64,000 bases of DNA from Ignelater luminosus (lineage: Eukaryota; Arthropoda; Insecta; Coleoptera; Elateridae), in NCBI GenBank assembly GCA_011009095.1, contig VTPC01090017.1, positions 94,636-158,635 of the forward strand, read 5' to 3'. The stretch's first letter is position 1. Every line of letters starts with the position of its first letter. The notes beneath the pieces were generated by a model. That model ran no database searches. It was not told the DNA's origin and saw only the letters and a list, made by a program, of their open reading frames with translations. This document shows positions 21,656-34,794 of this stretch, piece by piece. The position numbers and the translations under genes were made by a program.

Positions 21656-24549
21656 AGATGATATGACTTTTATACAAACAACTAATTAGAATAACGATTG
21701 TTTACCGATTTTGCAGGTTTTAGCTGGATATTTTTAATTATTAGTTGTTCAGGTTATGGGCTCCTTGAGTAGCAAACGGTCCAAGCATTGCAAGAGTTAT
21801 GGTGACGTTACGCCAATGCTCACGAAAAAAAACACTTATTTAGCAATTGACTGTAGGTTTCAAAAACAGCAGCATTTAAGGGCAATATATAATGTCAAGA
21901 TATACCTTTTAACCTTTATCAAAAAGTGGAGTACTATAAAAGCATAGCATATTAATCAAAACTTTAATTTCCGACTAACTTTGTGATCTCATGTTGAACA
22001 CGTATCGGGTCTGTAAGATACGGTCTAAGTGATACCTTATTTCAATAAATTAACACAAACGATGACTTGGGTTTACTGGGTTATTGAAAATCGATTACTT
22101 CTAATTTGTTTAGTAGTTTTCTCTTATTTTCAAAAAACCACTTGATCGCGAGTTCATGAACTTAAATAATACCTTAAAAGATTATTTCTATACATGGTCA
22201 ATGTTGTTTTCTTTTTACAAGGCAGTCAAACAAAGAAAAATAGACTGAATAATTCTCCAATATAATTTTTTGAAAAAACACAAAACCAGGTCGATTTTAA
22301 TTGAGAGTGAGACATTCTTTAACTTGCTGTTCCTACCCTAGACTACGGAGGCGCCAACCATTCCAAAAAAGGGACTGAAGTCCTACTTTCCTATATTTTC
22401 CCGTTTGGTTTTCTCAACAAGCCCCTTTGGAGTCGTACTGAATGTGAGAAATCTGTGTGCCTCTCTGTCCGTATTTTTTTTAAATTTTGAAATTCTGACT
22501 TCAGGTTTGGATTCTACATCAAAAACTAAAAACAAGATATATTTCCAGATGATGTTTACAGTTTTTGAAATAAATCAGTTTGTGTTACTTCATACCTACG
22601 ACTTAAGGCCACCAATTATTATAATGTGGAGCATTAGGTTGCAATTTTAATTAAAGATATTTCTTGCAGTTGTACTGTACATTTTTTGAATTTAAAATTA
22701 GAAAACAGAAAAAACGGAATTACATAAACAATATTGTAGAAACAACAATAAGACGTTTTCGTGTAGGTAGTTCTAAGAAAATCATAAATAAACCAAGTCT
22801 GAATCTTAATATGAAAAATGTCCATCAAAAACTCTATTTTAGTAAAGAAAAAAGAAAATAATATTCGGAAGAGTAATTTATTTATTTAGTTTGTCATTGT
22901 TGTTTTTACAGACTACTAACATTGGCAGTATAAATAGATAATATCAAATTATAATACGAAAACTGAAACTGTAGTTTCCTTCAAAAAACATAAAAATGCT
23001 TTTTAAAAGTAAGAGAGTAAAACCTAAAACGACATTATCTTTTTTCATCAATACTTATTTACAACATGTTATAGGTGTCAAAATACCAAAAACCATCAAG
23101 CTTCGTTTATTCGATGCATGAAAAATTTTCACGGATATTTAATTTTATCGAATCCTGTCAGTAATTTGCCTTTCATGTTGATGTATTAATGAATATAATA
23201 ATTAATCAGCTAATTACATTTGCCATTTTACCGCAGCAATTTATTTTTAACCAAAACTTCTTTTGACAATGTTTCTCCATTATTAGAAAATAATTTAGTG
23301 CTAATGATAAAATTTAATTTTGTTTTAAAGTAGGTTTCTAGATCAACACGGGCAAGAATAACAAAAAAAAAACTTTTAGACATTTATTTTAAATTATTAA
23401 ATTCTTTATTGATTAAAATCAAGTTAAGAGCAGTATCTGGTGTTCTTCTATAACATTCGCCTTTAAAAACTATCTAACCTTGTTTTAGGTCTACAATCTT
23501 TAGATATTCAAATCGAACGTACGGTATATCGTGGTTTTGAAAAAGTTCAAATATATGTTGTTTAATTAGAAATGGCTGTACCCAAACGGCTAATCTCGTA
23601 GAATTTGTATTCTTGACAAAAATTTTCAATGGCTTTTCTTAGTAACAAAGCTGGTTACTGGGACTGTAATTTCCATAGATTTAGTTGCTTAACCAAAAAG
23701 AAACTTATAAGAATAAAACAAAATAAACTTAATGTAATTTACATAAATTTGCTATATAGATACTTAGCAGCTTGGTTTAAAATATCGAAAATGTGAACAT
23801 GGATTGGTTACTGCTATGTTGGTTTGTTCTTTATTTCTGTCATCAAATTTTAGAAGTAGTTGTATGCAATAGCTTGGCAATCTTATATCGAGCTGTATAG
23901 ACTTGTCCAGTAGCATACTGCATTTAATTTAAAATAAATACTGATAATAATTATAGCGTGGGTGACAAATGTTGCTGCGGTTTCGTGAGAGGCTTTCAGC
24001 GTAAACCCTATTTAATTTGAGGTTCCACGAACAAAAGTTGTTTGCTCACAAGGACAAGGTCAGGAGTGTAACCCAGGGATTTTGTAAGTTTGTATAACAG
24101 CCTAATTATAGGAACGTGTAAGCAACATATTAAGAAGACGACCGACCATAGAATAGTGCGGTGATGATCGTGGTGTCGTGCGGTAATAGCGAAGGGTTGG
24201 TTTGGTTTCTTCTTTTTCTATTGCAATAAAGCCTCACAGCATAGATTTATTCGTTGATATTTAGATAATTTTTTGTTAAAATAAAATTATTATAGAGAAC
24301 AAAGGTGCAACATAAAATAAAAATCTTAAATAGTGAAATAAACATTAAAATTAAAAATGAGAATATACTATCTTAAATGAGGATCGAAACTGAAGTTTTC
24401 ATTTGAGGATTTTCTTCTTTCTTTATTTCTTAATCTTTATTTTTGATTGCTTAGCTATGTGTTCCTGTTGCGCCCATATGCAAGCCTATAATACTCAAAT
24501 ATCAACGTTGGATTTTAGATGTGAACAGTTTTGTAAACTCTAAATGATT
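21656..24549. other. Unassigned AT-rich stretch
   Basis: No gene, RNA or repeat supported. The plus-strand frames at 22405-22650 and 22664-22861 are AT-driven and match nothing I know. Confidence 0.5.
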
Positions 24550-24551
24550 TA

Positions 24552-25848
24552 CGAGGGCGGTTCAGTAAGTACCCGTGTTTGACGACAGAAGGCGTTCCCG
24601 AGGGAAGTTGGTGTTATCATCGTGTGCTGCCATCTATCAAACGACGGTATAGCAAATTGCAGACTGATTGATAGGTTAGTTTGGATTTGACAGCCATTTG
24701 AGTAAGACGTGTTTCGTGATTTTAGCTAAGATGGAAAAAGAGTAGTATCGTTCGGTAATTCGCTTTCTGTTTTTGGATAGGAAAAAAATGCGAGGAGATA
24801 AAAGCAAAGTTGGATGCTGTTTATGGGGACACTTCGCCATCTATGACCACAGTTAGATATTGGTTCAACGAATTTAAACGTGGGCGAACATCCGTTTTTG
24901 ATGAGGAGCGACCAGGACGCCCGGCAGACGTGGTTACCGAGGAAATCATTCAAAAAGTCCACGACATGATTCTCGCTGATCGACGAACGAAAGTGCGTGA
25001 AGTAGCAGAGGCCGTAGGTGTGTCGACCGGAACGGCAATTAATATTTTACATGATAAGTTGGCGATGAAAAAATTGTCGGCGCGATGGGTGCCGCGATTG
25101 CTAACGGTGGACAACAAGCGGATGCGGCTGTTAACTTCGAAGCAGTGTTTGGAGCAATTTAAGCGAAATCCGAAGGAGTTTTTGCGTCGAGTTGTCACCG
25201 TTGATGAAACCTGGATTCATCATTACACACCAGAAACTAAGCAACAATCAAAACAATGGATTTCTCCCGGTGAATCTGCTCCAAAGAAGGCGAAGATGGT
25301 TCCATCGGCCGGAAAGGTCATGGCGACGATTTTTTTGGGATGCGAACGGCGTCATCTTCATGGATTTTTTAGAAAAAGGAAGAACGATCACTGGACAATA
25401 CTACAGTGAGTTATTAGACAGCTTCGACAAAAAATTGAAGGAGACACGGCCGCATTTGGCAAAAAAAGAAGGTGCTGTTTCACCACGATAACGCACCAGC
25501 ACATTCATCCGGAGTTGTCGCCGCCAAACTGCATGAATTGCGTTATGAATTGCTGCCGCACCCCCCGTATTCACCCGATCTGGCTCCCTGCGACTTTTTC
25601 TTGTTTCCTAACATGAATAAATGGCTCGCGGAAAAAAAATTTAGCTCAAACGAGAAAGTCATCGCCGAGATAGAGGCGTATTTTGGAGAGTTCGACAAAT
25701 CCTATTTTTTGGAGGGGTTAAAAAAATGGCTGGAACGTTGGGAGAAGTGTATATTTCTAAAAGGAGACTATGTTGAAAAATAAAAAAAAAATTTTTGAAA
25801 AAAATTGTGTCTTCATTTCTAACACGGGTACTTATTGAACCGCCCTCG
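24552..25848 (+). mobile_element. Mariner element, DD34D, inactive
   Basis: This is a 1,297 bp element bounded by 28 bp terminal inverted repeats (24552-24579 and 25821-25848; tip CGAGGGCGGTTC) that differ at one position, with TA on both sides (24550-24551 and 25849-25850). It belongs to a different mariner group from the 18.5 and 47.0 kb copies: other ends and DD34D catalytic spacing. The transposase style suggests the mellifera/irritans side of the family, but I cannot place it firmly. The ends look usable; the coding region is not. Confidence 0.92.
24731..25783 (+). pseudogene. DD34D mariner transposase with a stop and three frameshifts
   Basis: The likely original ATG is at 24731. A TAG follows four codons later (24743-24745), and the frame shifts by one near 24783-24790. 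The frame then runs through the helix-turn-helix region (RTSVFDEERPGRP near residue 40 and a WVPRLL linker) to the first catalytic Asp (25203-25205, VDETWIHHY). A run of seven T at 25330-25336 and a run of seven A at 25461-25467 each add one base relative to the expected frame. The second Asp (25487-25489, HDNAPAH) and third (25592-25594, SPDLAPCD) are present with 34 residues between them. All catalytic residues survive, but no continuous protein can be made. Confidence 0.9.
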
Positions 25849-25850
25849 TA

Positions 25851-26760
25851 AGTCCGGGTAAGTTGTTGGGATTTTTAAAAATTCTCAACTAGAAACTACT
25901 TTTTTATAGTTTAGCTGTACATACGCACTAGACCCTTAAGAAAGTAACCTGAAAAAGCCAACTGTAAACAAGTAAGTGGCGCCGGAAATTATCTCTCAAA
26001 AGTGCTGTTTTTTATATTTTTATTTTTACTTTATATTTATATTTTAAAATAATCTGAAACGAACTAGCATTTATTTTAAGTTTTGTCATATTTTCTTTCT
26101 ACGTCTTCCTATATTTTTGTTTTGAAATCTAATAGAATCTTACAAGAGGACAGATGACGAAGTTGTTGATGGTATTTTTATTTACCTAACTACATTATAT
26201 CTTCTATTTGTGTTACTCAAAATAAATAAAGTTGAGTCGTTCGTAATTCTTGATGTTTTACTGTGAGTAAGCTTACAACTGCTTACTTGCAGTTTGTAAA
26301 TTTAGGAGGTGATCTTGGAACGCCCAAGCAAGCCGATTCGTCTTTGTTACAAAGCAACCAAAATCATACTGATATGAACACAAATGTCTAAATTCCAAGG
26401 ATCTTAAGAAAATGATTGCAGGTTTCCTTTTATTATTATCACAACAGCTTGGTGACAATGATGTCCGTGATAATGAATATTCTTCGAGATGCTTCTGTGA
26501 AGATCTAAATTTCTAAGAATTTTATTAAGTTAAGCAGCGCTGCTGTAGTGCCATGTGCAAGCGCTACTTGATTATTATTGTTAGACTCGAGTAAGCATGC
26601 GATGAATTGATAGAGATGATCGTCTTGCTTGTAAATTATCTTTTGGCTTGTGTATAAACTTCCACTACATGTTACTTTGTTCTGATTTGAAGATTTGTAC
26701 AATCTTAGAACCAAAATTCACCGAAACTTTCATTAAAGCCACCATCAATCTTTATATTGC
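25851..26760. other. Unassigned stretch
   Basis: No supported gene. A minus-strand frame at 26505-26714 has a helical-looking LALAHGTTAALLN-like segment, but too little to assign to any repeat-protein family. Confidence 0.4.
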
Positions 26761-26811
26761 AGAAACAGTTAACTCTGAACAAAATTAAAAACGAAAGCAT
26801 TAGACCGCCGG

Positions 26812-27162
26812 GATAGAAAACTTCTTACTCTGTTGTTAATGCATGCGATTTCTCCTTACACACATAAGTAAATGAGATTCATTTCGAGGTCAGTTCAAGA
26901 TTTCTCAAGTTTGTAATTTGCTTATTTACCTTTATTATGTTAGTTTCTTCTGATTTGGAAACTAGAACTAGTGAGTCTCACATCAAAATTATCAACAGCT
27001 TGGTTTTCTGTCGTTCTCTTTGTCCCAGAGGACGTAAATAAAGATAAAAGCACTCAATGGCATGACAGGAAAACTCTTACGCTGTTAATGTATGCAATTT
27101 TGCGTTATATAAAGAAGCCGATGAGATTCAGTTTGGTACCGAACTCACTACTACCAAGATGA
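26812..27162 (+). repeat. Two diverged direct copies of a ~90 bp segment
   Basis: 26812-26900 and 27064-27150 resemble each other (GA-A-GGAAAAC-CTTAC-CTGTT-AATG-ATGC-AT, then ATGAGATTCA). Translated in one frame, the two share DRK-LTLL and AI---Y--K--MRF, so the similarity is partly at protein level. The second lies in a 63-codon open frame (26971-27162). I recognise no family. An old duplicated exon or a diverged repeat are both possible. Confidence 0.3.
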
Positions 27163-27199
27163 CCGTCCTGATTGTAAATAATTTCTCACGAAGCGACTT

Positions 27200-28472
27200 A
27201 CTTAAACTCTATTTATGGTCCAGTGGGCTGTGAAATTATGCTTGCAGCTGCATTTGGCGCTTTTTGAAAAACAGGATATGCATTAGAATGTTTGTTATGT
27301 TACACGCATTGCATCGTTGTTATGATGGTAGCTTAATCTTATGTTTTCTAGGAATTAAAAAACGACTTTTAAGAATTTTTCTAACATATTATTTATTTAT
27401 TCAAAAATGAATTATTATTTTACATTTTACATAAACATTTGGAAACGCTCCCCACTGTGATTCAGACATTAAATTTCTAAATCAGGACAATGACATTTGC
27501 AATTGACAAATGACAGAAAACAAATACGTATTAGTTGTGAAAATAAATCAACAAGGCGGCACCTCAAAATTAGATTCCGCAGCCTACTGGACTCATAAAC
27601 ACTTATGAACTCCAAGCTGCAATATTATTAGTCTTATCGTCAGTTAGCTCTGTGTAGATAAAACGAGTCAGCTTTGCGTAACATTGAAACCTACTTGAAA
27701 TAGGTAGGCAATACTTTAGACTAGGCAGACGCTAAAATAAAACTTTGTAACAAAATAGTTCACAGCCAAGCTCGGTGGGTTTTGCTCAGCGTGTCCGCTT
27801 GTCATTGCGCGGCGCAGATTTTAATGTTTAGCTTAAGTTTCTGATGCAACGATCCTCGACTATCGAGATTGCGTTTGATTTATACTCAACAATAATTATA
27901 TAGTCTTTGAATGACCTGCTGCGGCCCTTTCTTGGCAATTTTTTGAATTTCATTTTAGTTCTCAAATTGCTCAGTGTATATCATCTTGCAATACCCGTCA
28001 AAAAACCTAAGGAAAGTTTAGTGCTAAAATAATTAGGAGAGCCAATATCTAAACATTTCAAAATTAGCATGGGATTTCCTATGTTGCGTACGCCGGTATA
28101 TGCACATTTTTAAATTATACCCAACATTTTCTTTTAATTGTAAAAAATTAATAAAATATTGTGATCACCTTTTCTTTGTTGTTATAGTTAGGGAAAACGC
28201 TAGTTTGTTATGGATAAGTAAAGGTAAAGCGTGGCTCAAGGTAAGTCCAAAGTCACACCAGCTCTGTAATTGTTTCAGAACCTTAGACGATGATCTGGGA
28301 ATGATGAGTAACTTTGGTTGACTTGCAGCGTGTCTTAAAACCGATGTCCGCAAAGCAAGTTTTTCTTATTCGGAAACTTATCTTTGGTTTTTAATTCATT
28401 TTTTTTTAAAAATCTGAACAACGAAAAGGTTTAAAGAAAATTTTTATTTGTTTATAGAAAATTTAAAATATA
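27200..28472. other. Unassigned stretch
   Basis: Nothing recognised. There is a GC-richer patch near 27760-27830 without an open frame or RNA fold I can support. Confidence 0.4.
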
Positions 28473-28676
28473 CAGGGTGCTATATAAGTTAGCAACAAGC
28501 ATTTAACAGCTAACTGAGATGACCTAGAAGTACTTAAATCTGCAGAAGCTGTAAGTCTGAAAATCGTGGATTAAGTAGATCATGATTGGCATTCTTATTC
28601 CCTGTTGGTCAACTTTTTCCTTTTATCTAGTAGCATCACTCGTTTAGCTATAGCTGCATACTTATATAACACCCAG
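28473..28676. mobile_element. 204 bp MITE with CAGGGTG-type ends
   Basis: 17 bp inverted ends (28473-28489 and 28660-28676) match at 15 positions around GGGTG and TATATAAGT. TA lies on both sides (28471-28472 and 28677-28678), as in Tc1/mariner-type insertions. No open frame. The tip resembles that of the 519 bp element at 59777, but the interiors differ. Confidence 0.65.
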
Positions 28677-28678
28677 TA

Positions 28679-31600
28679 TATTTCTGAAAACTTCTAAGAA
28701 AACTTAAAAATGCTTTAACTGTATTCACTCAGAAAAACTCAACTTTTGTTTGTAGGAGAAAATTCAATTTCTAAAGCCTTTCTAACTATTAAAATTTCTC
28801 TAGTTACTAGATATATCAGATAGATGATTATCATATAATACTAATTAATGTATAGGAAGCCAAAACGTGCGACAGGCGTAAGTGCTTATCCTATCGTATT
28901 AATAAATTTAAGTTATGAGAAGACGAAGCTTATTATTTAGTTACTACGTATTTAATTACGGATTTCATAAAATGCTAACTGCTAATTAATACTCACCTGC
29001 ATTAAAGAGCATTAGAGTTTATACTGCCAAGAACTTACTACATTTCCTAATAACATTGTAAAGAATAAAATGTAACTTCTTCAAATAATGTTCGCTCTAC
29101 CCAGTCTTAAAATGAAATAATTGTAAGAATAACAGGATCTAATCTTATAATGTGACTTTTGAATTCGGTTAAATTATTTTCGAGTGAGTATTATTCCATT
29201 ACTCATGCTTCCTTAAAACTCTTACAACTCCATCGCTTTTCTTAGTTCTACAAGTCTTTTTATTTCTAAAAATACTTCTAACGCGCATCTTACGTTAAAA
29301 CCTTTTCAATTCTTTTTTTAAATTTGTTTCTCTTTTAAATCGTGTTAAGTATTTTACATTCTTTGATAAACTTTTTCAAAAGATTCAATCGAGTTTCAGC
29401 TTTGTGTTTATTTGATTCGTTGTAATCTTCTATTGTGTCGTGTGTACTCGTGTATCATATTCAGTTGAACGAATTGGTGAAATACTTCTTCCAGTATGTT
29501 TAACATTTCTAAAAGTTTATCATAAACATTGGTTTGAGCTATAGAAAACAGGGTGTAGTGTTTGAGGAAAGAAAATCACGAAGCCAACATTTAGTGTGAT
29601 ATAGTAAACATAAACTGTTACAAGGTGCACATTTTTTGGAAGACTGTACTATAAATACGGCTCTCAGGATAAGTTATTTGACTGTCTTCATCCCATCTTC
29701 GCTAACTAACTCAAGGCGCCTTCACGTTTCCGGCGCACCCAGCAAGCTTTGATCCTTTACACTGACGATACTGACTGCGCTTCAACCTACCCCGTTTCCC
29801 CTATTTGCCATTACCAATGCCATTATTCTTCGACTGCTACTCGTTACTTTATAAAGCTCTCCTTCTATAACGAAGGATCCGTTTGCCTTTTATTGTTTTA
29901 TGTACTTTTCATAAGGTGCGAGAAATTTTAGACAATTTTATACCACCCCTATTTTTCAAGTCGTCAAACGCTTTCAACACGTTTCCTCGTTCTTAAAGAT
30001 TTGCAAGGATTCATTTTCTTATTAATTTAATATTAGCTGCCTCAGTATTTCTAAATACAGGAAATGAGATACTGAAAACATCATCTTTTGCAGCTTCCAG
30101 CTTTTCCTAATCTTCGTTTACGAAATCATTTCAATTCCATTCATATCTAATTAAAGGATCAGCAAGATTTTTTTATTTCGGTTTTCTTTCTGAATTTTTT
30201 CTTTCCTCCGCTTCTACTAATCTTATTAAATCCTTTGTATAGATTCTGTTTGACAAATTTTACAGAATAAAAAAGAAGAAGCAATACAGTTTTAAATTAA
30301 TTAATCAGACTAGAGAACACAAAGGAAAAACTATGTCTTTGTAAAGTTTAGAATAATACGAAAGTTCAGTTGAAATGCGCTTGTACTCAGACAGACGCCT
30401 TTGAATCGCACTTGTGTGGAAATGTCGACATATTGTTGTTGTAACTTTGAAATTTCGTGCCATTGAGCATGATATGGTTTCAAACAATAGATGGCTGCAT
30501 GTATTGTGCGATAGCCGTGTGTACTTGAATAGAAGCTGATTAGTAACATACCTAAACCCTAATGACTAATTAACACGAGATCCAAATATTCCAACTGCAA
30601 TAATTATGGTAATGCAACAACTTCTATATTTATCGATAAGATTTTAATTAATTGTTCTAGAATTTAATACATAAATTGCTTAACTCGCGGAAATATTTAA
30701 TTTAATATTTTATTGTTTTATAGGTTTAATGAACGAGAAATTGTAATTTCGTCCAATCAATTTTAAGAGCGAAATTAAACTTATTCAGACTAAAATTAAG
30801 TTTCCATAAACGTTTCTTTTTTACTTGATCGATATATGTACATTCTATCCTGAATGTATTGTAGTAATAGGTGTTTAATTTCCTCTATCACTCGATGTTA
30901 TCTTCATGTAACTCGTGGGCGTTCGATTTACGCATAATATCATTTTGATATACAATTAGTGTGGCTATCGAAATCATGTTGCAACCTGTTCATTATGTAT
31001 GGTTTACTGAATATGCTTTCATATGGGTTGGAAATGATCGAAGCTATATAATTTTAGTTTATTATGTTCAAGGTGAAATTTATAGTTTTCACAATTCTTA
31101 TTTATTTATGTAAAAAATAAGGAAAAAGAATTATCATCACAATTAGTTAAATACGATTATAAGACTAATTTCAGATAATACGGCTACTGGTTAGTAATTT
31201 ATATCTTTGGACCTGAAATAATTTGGTTATTTCTCATCAAGTTCACTCAAGCTTCAAATAACTAGGTGTTTAGTTAGGATAATACTAAACGGTAGACAAT
31301 TTTGTGTAAAGTGTTAAATATCTATTCTCTCTCATCTACATCTAGACAGCGGAGATTTGTGTATTTCTTTAATGTAATTAAGATCGTGAGAAAACCAGAC
31401 AGAGATAATTAAAGCGTCGAGGTGCTTAACTTTCTAACAAAAGATGCAACAAAATAGAAAACGTAGCTAAACAATTAAATAAATCTTTGGCTAAATTTTA
31501 TGTTTAGCTAATTTTGATCGAAAAGCCGCTTTCTTAATGCCCCGCCGTGCTGTACGTTTCTCCTTTAATTTAAACTTTATCTAATTAATACCTACCAATG

Positions 31601-32194
31601 TTCTCACGTTGTTTAGCGGTAAAAATCTTTTAATTGAGTTAATCTGTAAAGAATCGAATTTCTCCAAAACAAAGCTCAACTTTCATTCTTGCAAGTCTTA
31701 ATATTGTACGATAATGGTGTTCAGTTTTTACTTAATGAGAACTCTAATTTATATATTGCTGTGAATCTTGGTAATTAAATATCAAAATTTTTTGTTTTCT
31801 ATCAGTGTTAACATTCCGTTTTAACATACCTTTTTGGGTTGAATTGGTTAAGGGAATGATATGTGCTCTGAAGGTAATAAAAATTGAAAGATTTTCACTA
31901 TTATGTTTTATAGATTAGGGGAAGGGAAATTCCTTAGGAATTAGTCTCTTTTGGTCCTTCTAGCAAGAGAGATAAATTATATTTTTTGTAATTAGTCTCA
32001 ACACTACACAGTGGCCCGGACAGCAAAGACAAACGGTGGTAGAATTCGTTTATTAGTTGTTCTTGAATCCGGTATAATCAGAGAGATATGAATTAATCTT
32101 CTAATTTTATCATCTTAGAATTTTTGGAAATAATCTTTGTGTTGGGCTTGTTTTGACATTTGTTTTATAAGCAAAATCGCGCTTTGATCTCGTA
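28679..32194. other. Unassigned AT-rich stretch
   Basis: No gene is supported. A TATAAATA at 29650-29657 sits in a slightly GC-richer block (29640-29760) that could be promoter or LTR remnant, but nothing confirms either. Overlapping minus-strand frames at 30305-30549 are short and unassigned. Confidence 0.45.
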
Positions 32195-32451
32195 TACTGT
32201 ACGGGCCAAAATCTGTAAGGTCCGAAACGCCGGAAGGACGCGAACTGCTCGCCAGGCTAGAAACACCTAACAGGCCAAAGACGCTCAAACGACTCAATAG
32301 CATTAGGAGACCCGACGGGCTGGCACACAGTGGTTGGAAATCGAAAAAAGCTGACCAAAACTAAAAAATTAAATTTGTGGAAAACATCAATGTGTAAACA
32401 TTACAAAATGAATAACAAAATATTATTAACAATATACACCAGCTGAAAAAC

Positions 32452-34425
32452 TTATTTTATTTTATTATTTATTACGATTTAATACATCACAATCGTTTCT
32501 CGCAACCAGTTTCCATCGCTTTCTATCCCCCCAGTCCTCGTCTTGTAGATTTCTTTGTCTCATTACGTTTCTAACACCATCATTCCAGGTTTTCCTCGGA
32601 CGACCTCGTCTCCTTCTTTGTGTTGGTATCCGTTTAATCATTTTCTTCGGCTATCTTTCTTCACCCATAATGATGTCAATTATTGAGGTATCTATACCCA
32701 TTCTCTCACATATCTCGTCGTTTTTTATTTTAAAATCAGTCTACAACAACGTTTCCAAAATTCCATTTCCATTAAACGTAACTTATTTTTCAGAGTTTTG
32801 GTCACTTCCCAGGCCTCAGCCCCATAAGTCGTAATACCTTCTGCGATGGTCTTATATGTTCTGATTTTTGTTTCTCGTCTAATTTGTGTGTTCCACAGTA
32901 TACTATTTAATTGTTTTGTTACCTGTCTGCCTTGTCCAATTCGTTTCTTAATTTCGGTTTCACTAGAACCGTTTTTCGTAATTGTAACTCCAAAATATTT
33001 GTACGAATCAACGCTTTTAATTACATCTTGGTCTAACACCAGGATATTTTGGTTTGTGTCTCCAACAGTTATATATTCGGTTTTTTCCACATTTATTGTC
33101 AGACCGCAAGCTCTATACTCTTCATCTAATTTTCTAATCATATACCTTATATAATTCTCATCCTCAGCAAAAATAAATTGGTCAACAGCAAAGCTCAAAG
33201 TAAAAAGTTTGTCATCCTCGATGGAAATGCCCATATTTTAACAAGTGCGCTTCCATCGTCGTAATCTTGAATTTAAGTGTATTTTGAATAAAGTCGGAGC
33301 TATTGCACAACCTTTCGTAGACCTTTTGTAATTAGAAATTCTTCAGATAGCTTTGTTCCTATCTTGATAGCACTTGTTCTATTAGTATACAAGCTTTACA
33401 TACGCACATACATCGCATGCCATAGTCTACTGAGGGGTACCATCATAGGCTTTTTTTAGATCTATGGATATCATATGAGTTTCTAAATTTCTAGCTGTTT
33501 TCTTTTCAAGTAGTTGTTTTAGACAGAACAGGTTGTCAGCACACGATCTTCCTGCCCTAAAGCCATCTTGCCCCTCATCATCCGTTACTTGATCTTCTAT
33601 TCGTTCTTTAATAATCCTACCGTATAATCTTGAAATAGAATTTGTTACACTTAATCCTCTATAGTTGGAGTATTTTTCCTGTCGCCTTTTTTGTGAATAT
33701 TTGAAACGTATGCTGTTTTCCATTCAGGTGGTAGTTCTTCGCCTCTTAGGAACCAATTAAAAACAAGAGCGAAACGTTGTAGAAGTACATCTGGTCAGTG
33801 CTTTAACATTTCTATCGCAAGTCCTCTAGGTCCCGGAGCCCTTCTATTTTTCATTGTCATAAGAATTTTCTTTACTTCTGTGGGTGTTATTGAGTTTTCC
33901 TCTATAAATGTTGCTTCTGAGTTGAATGTCTCATCATCATTTATTATAAGAAATTCGGGGCGGTTTTCGGTCAATAGTTTCTGGTAATAATTTTTCGAAT
34001 TTTCTAGTAGTATTAGGTTGATGTGATCATTCTCTTTTCTGTTCGTTTTTTAAGATTTTAGAGTTCTCCAGGCTTCACTTGCACAACTGTATCCTATATT
34101 CTGACATATGTGTCTGCATCTGTTGTCCCATATTTTATTTTTTACCTTCAATACAGCTTTTTTGATATTCCTACAGCAATCTGTGTACTATTTTTGGTCC
34201 TCTGTATCTTTTGTCATTAACCATATGTTATTTTCTTGTTTTTTCTCTACAACCATTTCTTCAATGGCAGACATTAAAGAAATGGTGGAACGCAGAGTTA
34301 TTTTTTTGTTGTTGTTGTTCTCTTAAGGCTTCTTTTGCAGCTTCTTTTATACATTCTACTATGTTTGGATACGTATTTATACCATACAAATAGGCAACAT
34401 TACTGAGCTTTATATTTAGTCTTTT
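32452..34425 (-). pseudogene. RTE-like LINE reverse transcriptase, 5'-truncated and dead
   Basis: Minus-strand blocks occur in the order expected of a LINE polymerase. They are: a linker with Lys/Glu-rich helix (about 34330-34260); ITPTEVKKIL with APGPRGLA (about 33900-33830); YRGLSV and FRAGRSC (33660-33540); DLKKAYDG (about 33450); a TKGLRKGCAI-like block (33330-33290); FAVDQF (33192-33175); and ECGLTINVEKTEY-type and KYFGV blocks. The tail has RRRRGRPRKTW before a stop at 32465-32467. The catalytic FADD is FAVD: Val replaces the first Asp (codon 33184-33186). Frameshifts (near 33700, 33430, 33290 and 32727) and a stop at 32651-32653 also break it. The 3' end runs into an ATTTT-rich tail at 32452-32474. 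The GRPRKTW tail and short 3' end suggest RTE, tentatively. Confidence 0.85.
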
Positions 34426-34794
34426 TTTTTTGATTATTCATTTTCGATTAATTTTGCGGTACTATTAATGACATCCGTTTCTGAAGCAATTCTTTCAGTA
34501 ATGACAAAAGCTTTTTCGGCGATGTAATATGATCCTAACACAATATAATTTTCACGTGAACAAGCATTTATAATCAGCTCTAGCGATACACATCGTTTTT
34601 TTTAAATTAATTTTTAGACCTCACAAAAATCAGCTAAGAAATTCGTAGCTGCTGATATCTGCTCTTTGCTAAGTAATCAACTAAAACACAATCCCAAAGA
34701 CTTAGATATTAAAGTTCAAAATTTATTGAATTTAAACGCATAAGTCTGTAATAAGTGCAGTTTTTTGATAAAATACAATTATAATTTTACCATA

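Noticed and set aside
29650..29680. TATAAATA core promoter or LTR
   Set aside because: No initiator at the right distance, no downstream gene and no second LTR. Such motifs are frequent in AT-rich DNA.
30305..30549. Two overlapping minus-strand frames, one with a mitochondrial-presequence look
   Set aside because: About 60-70 codons, no domain, no splice or promoter context.
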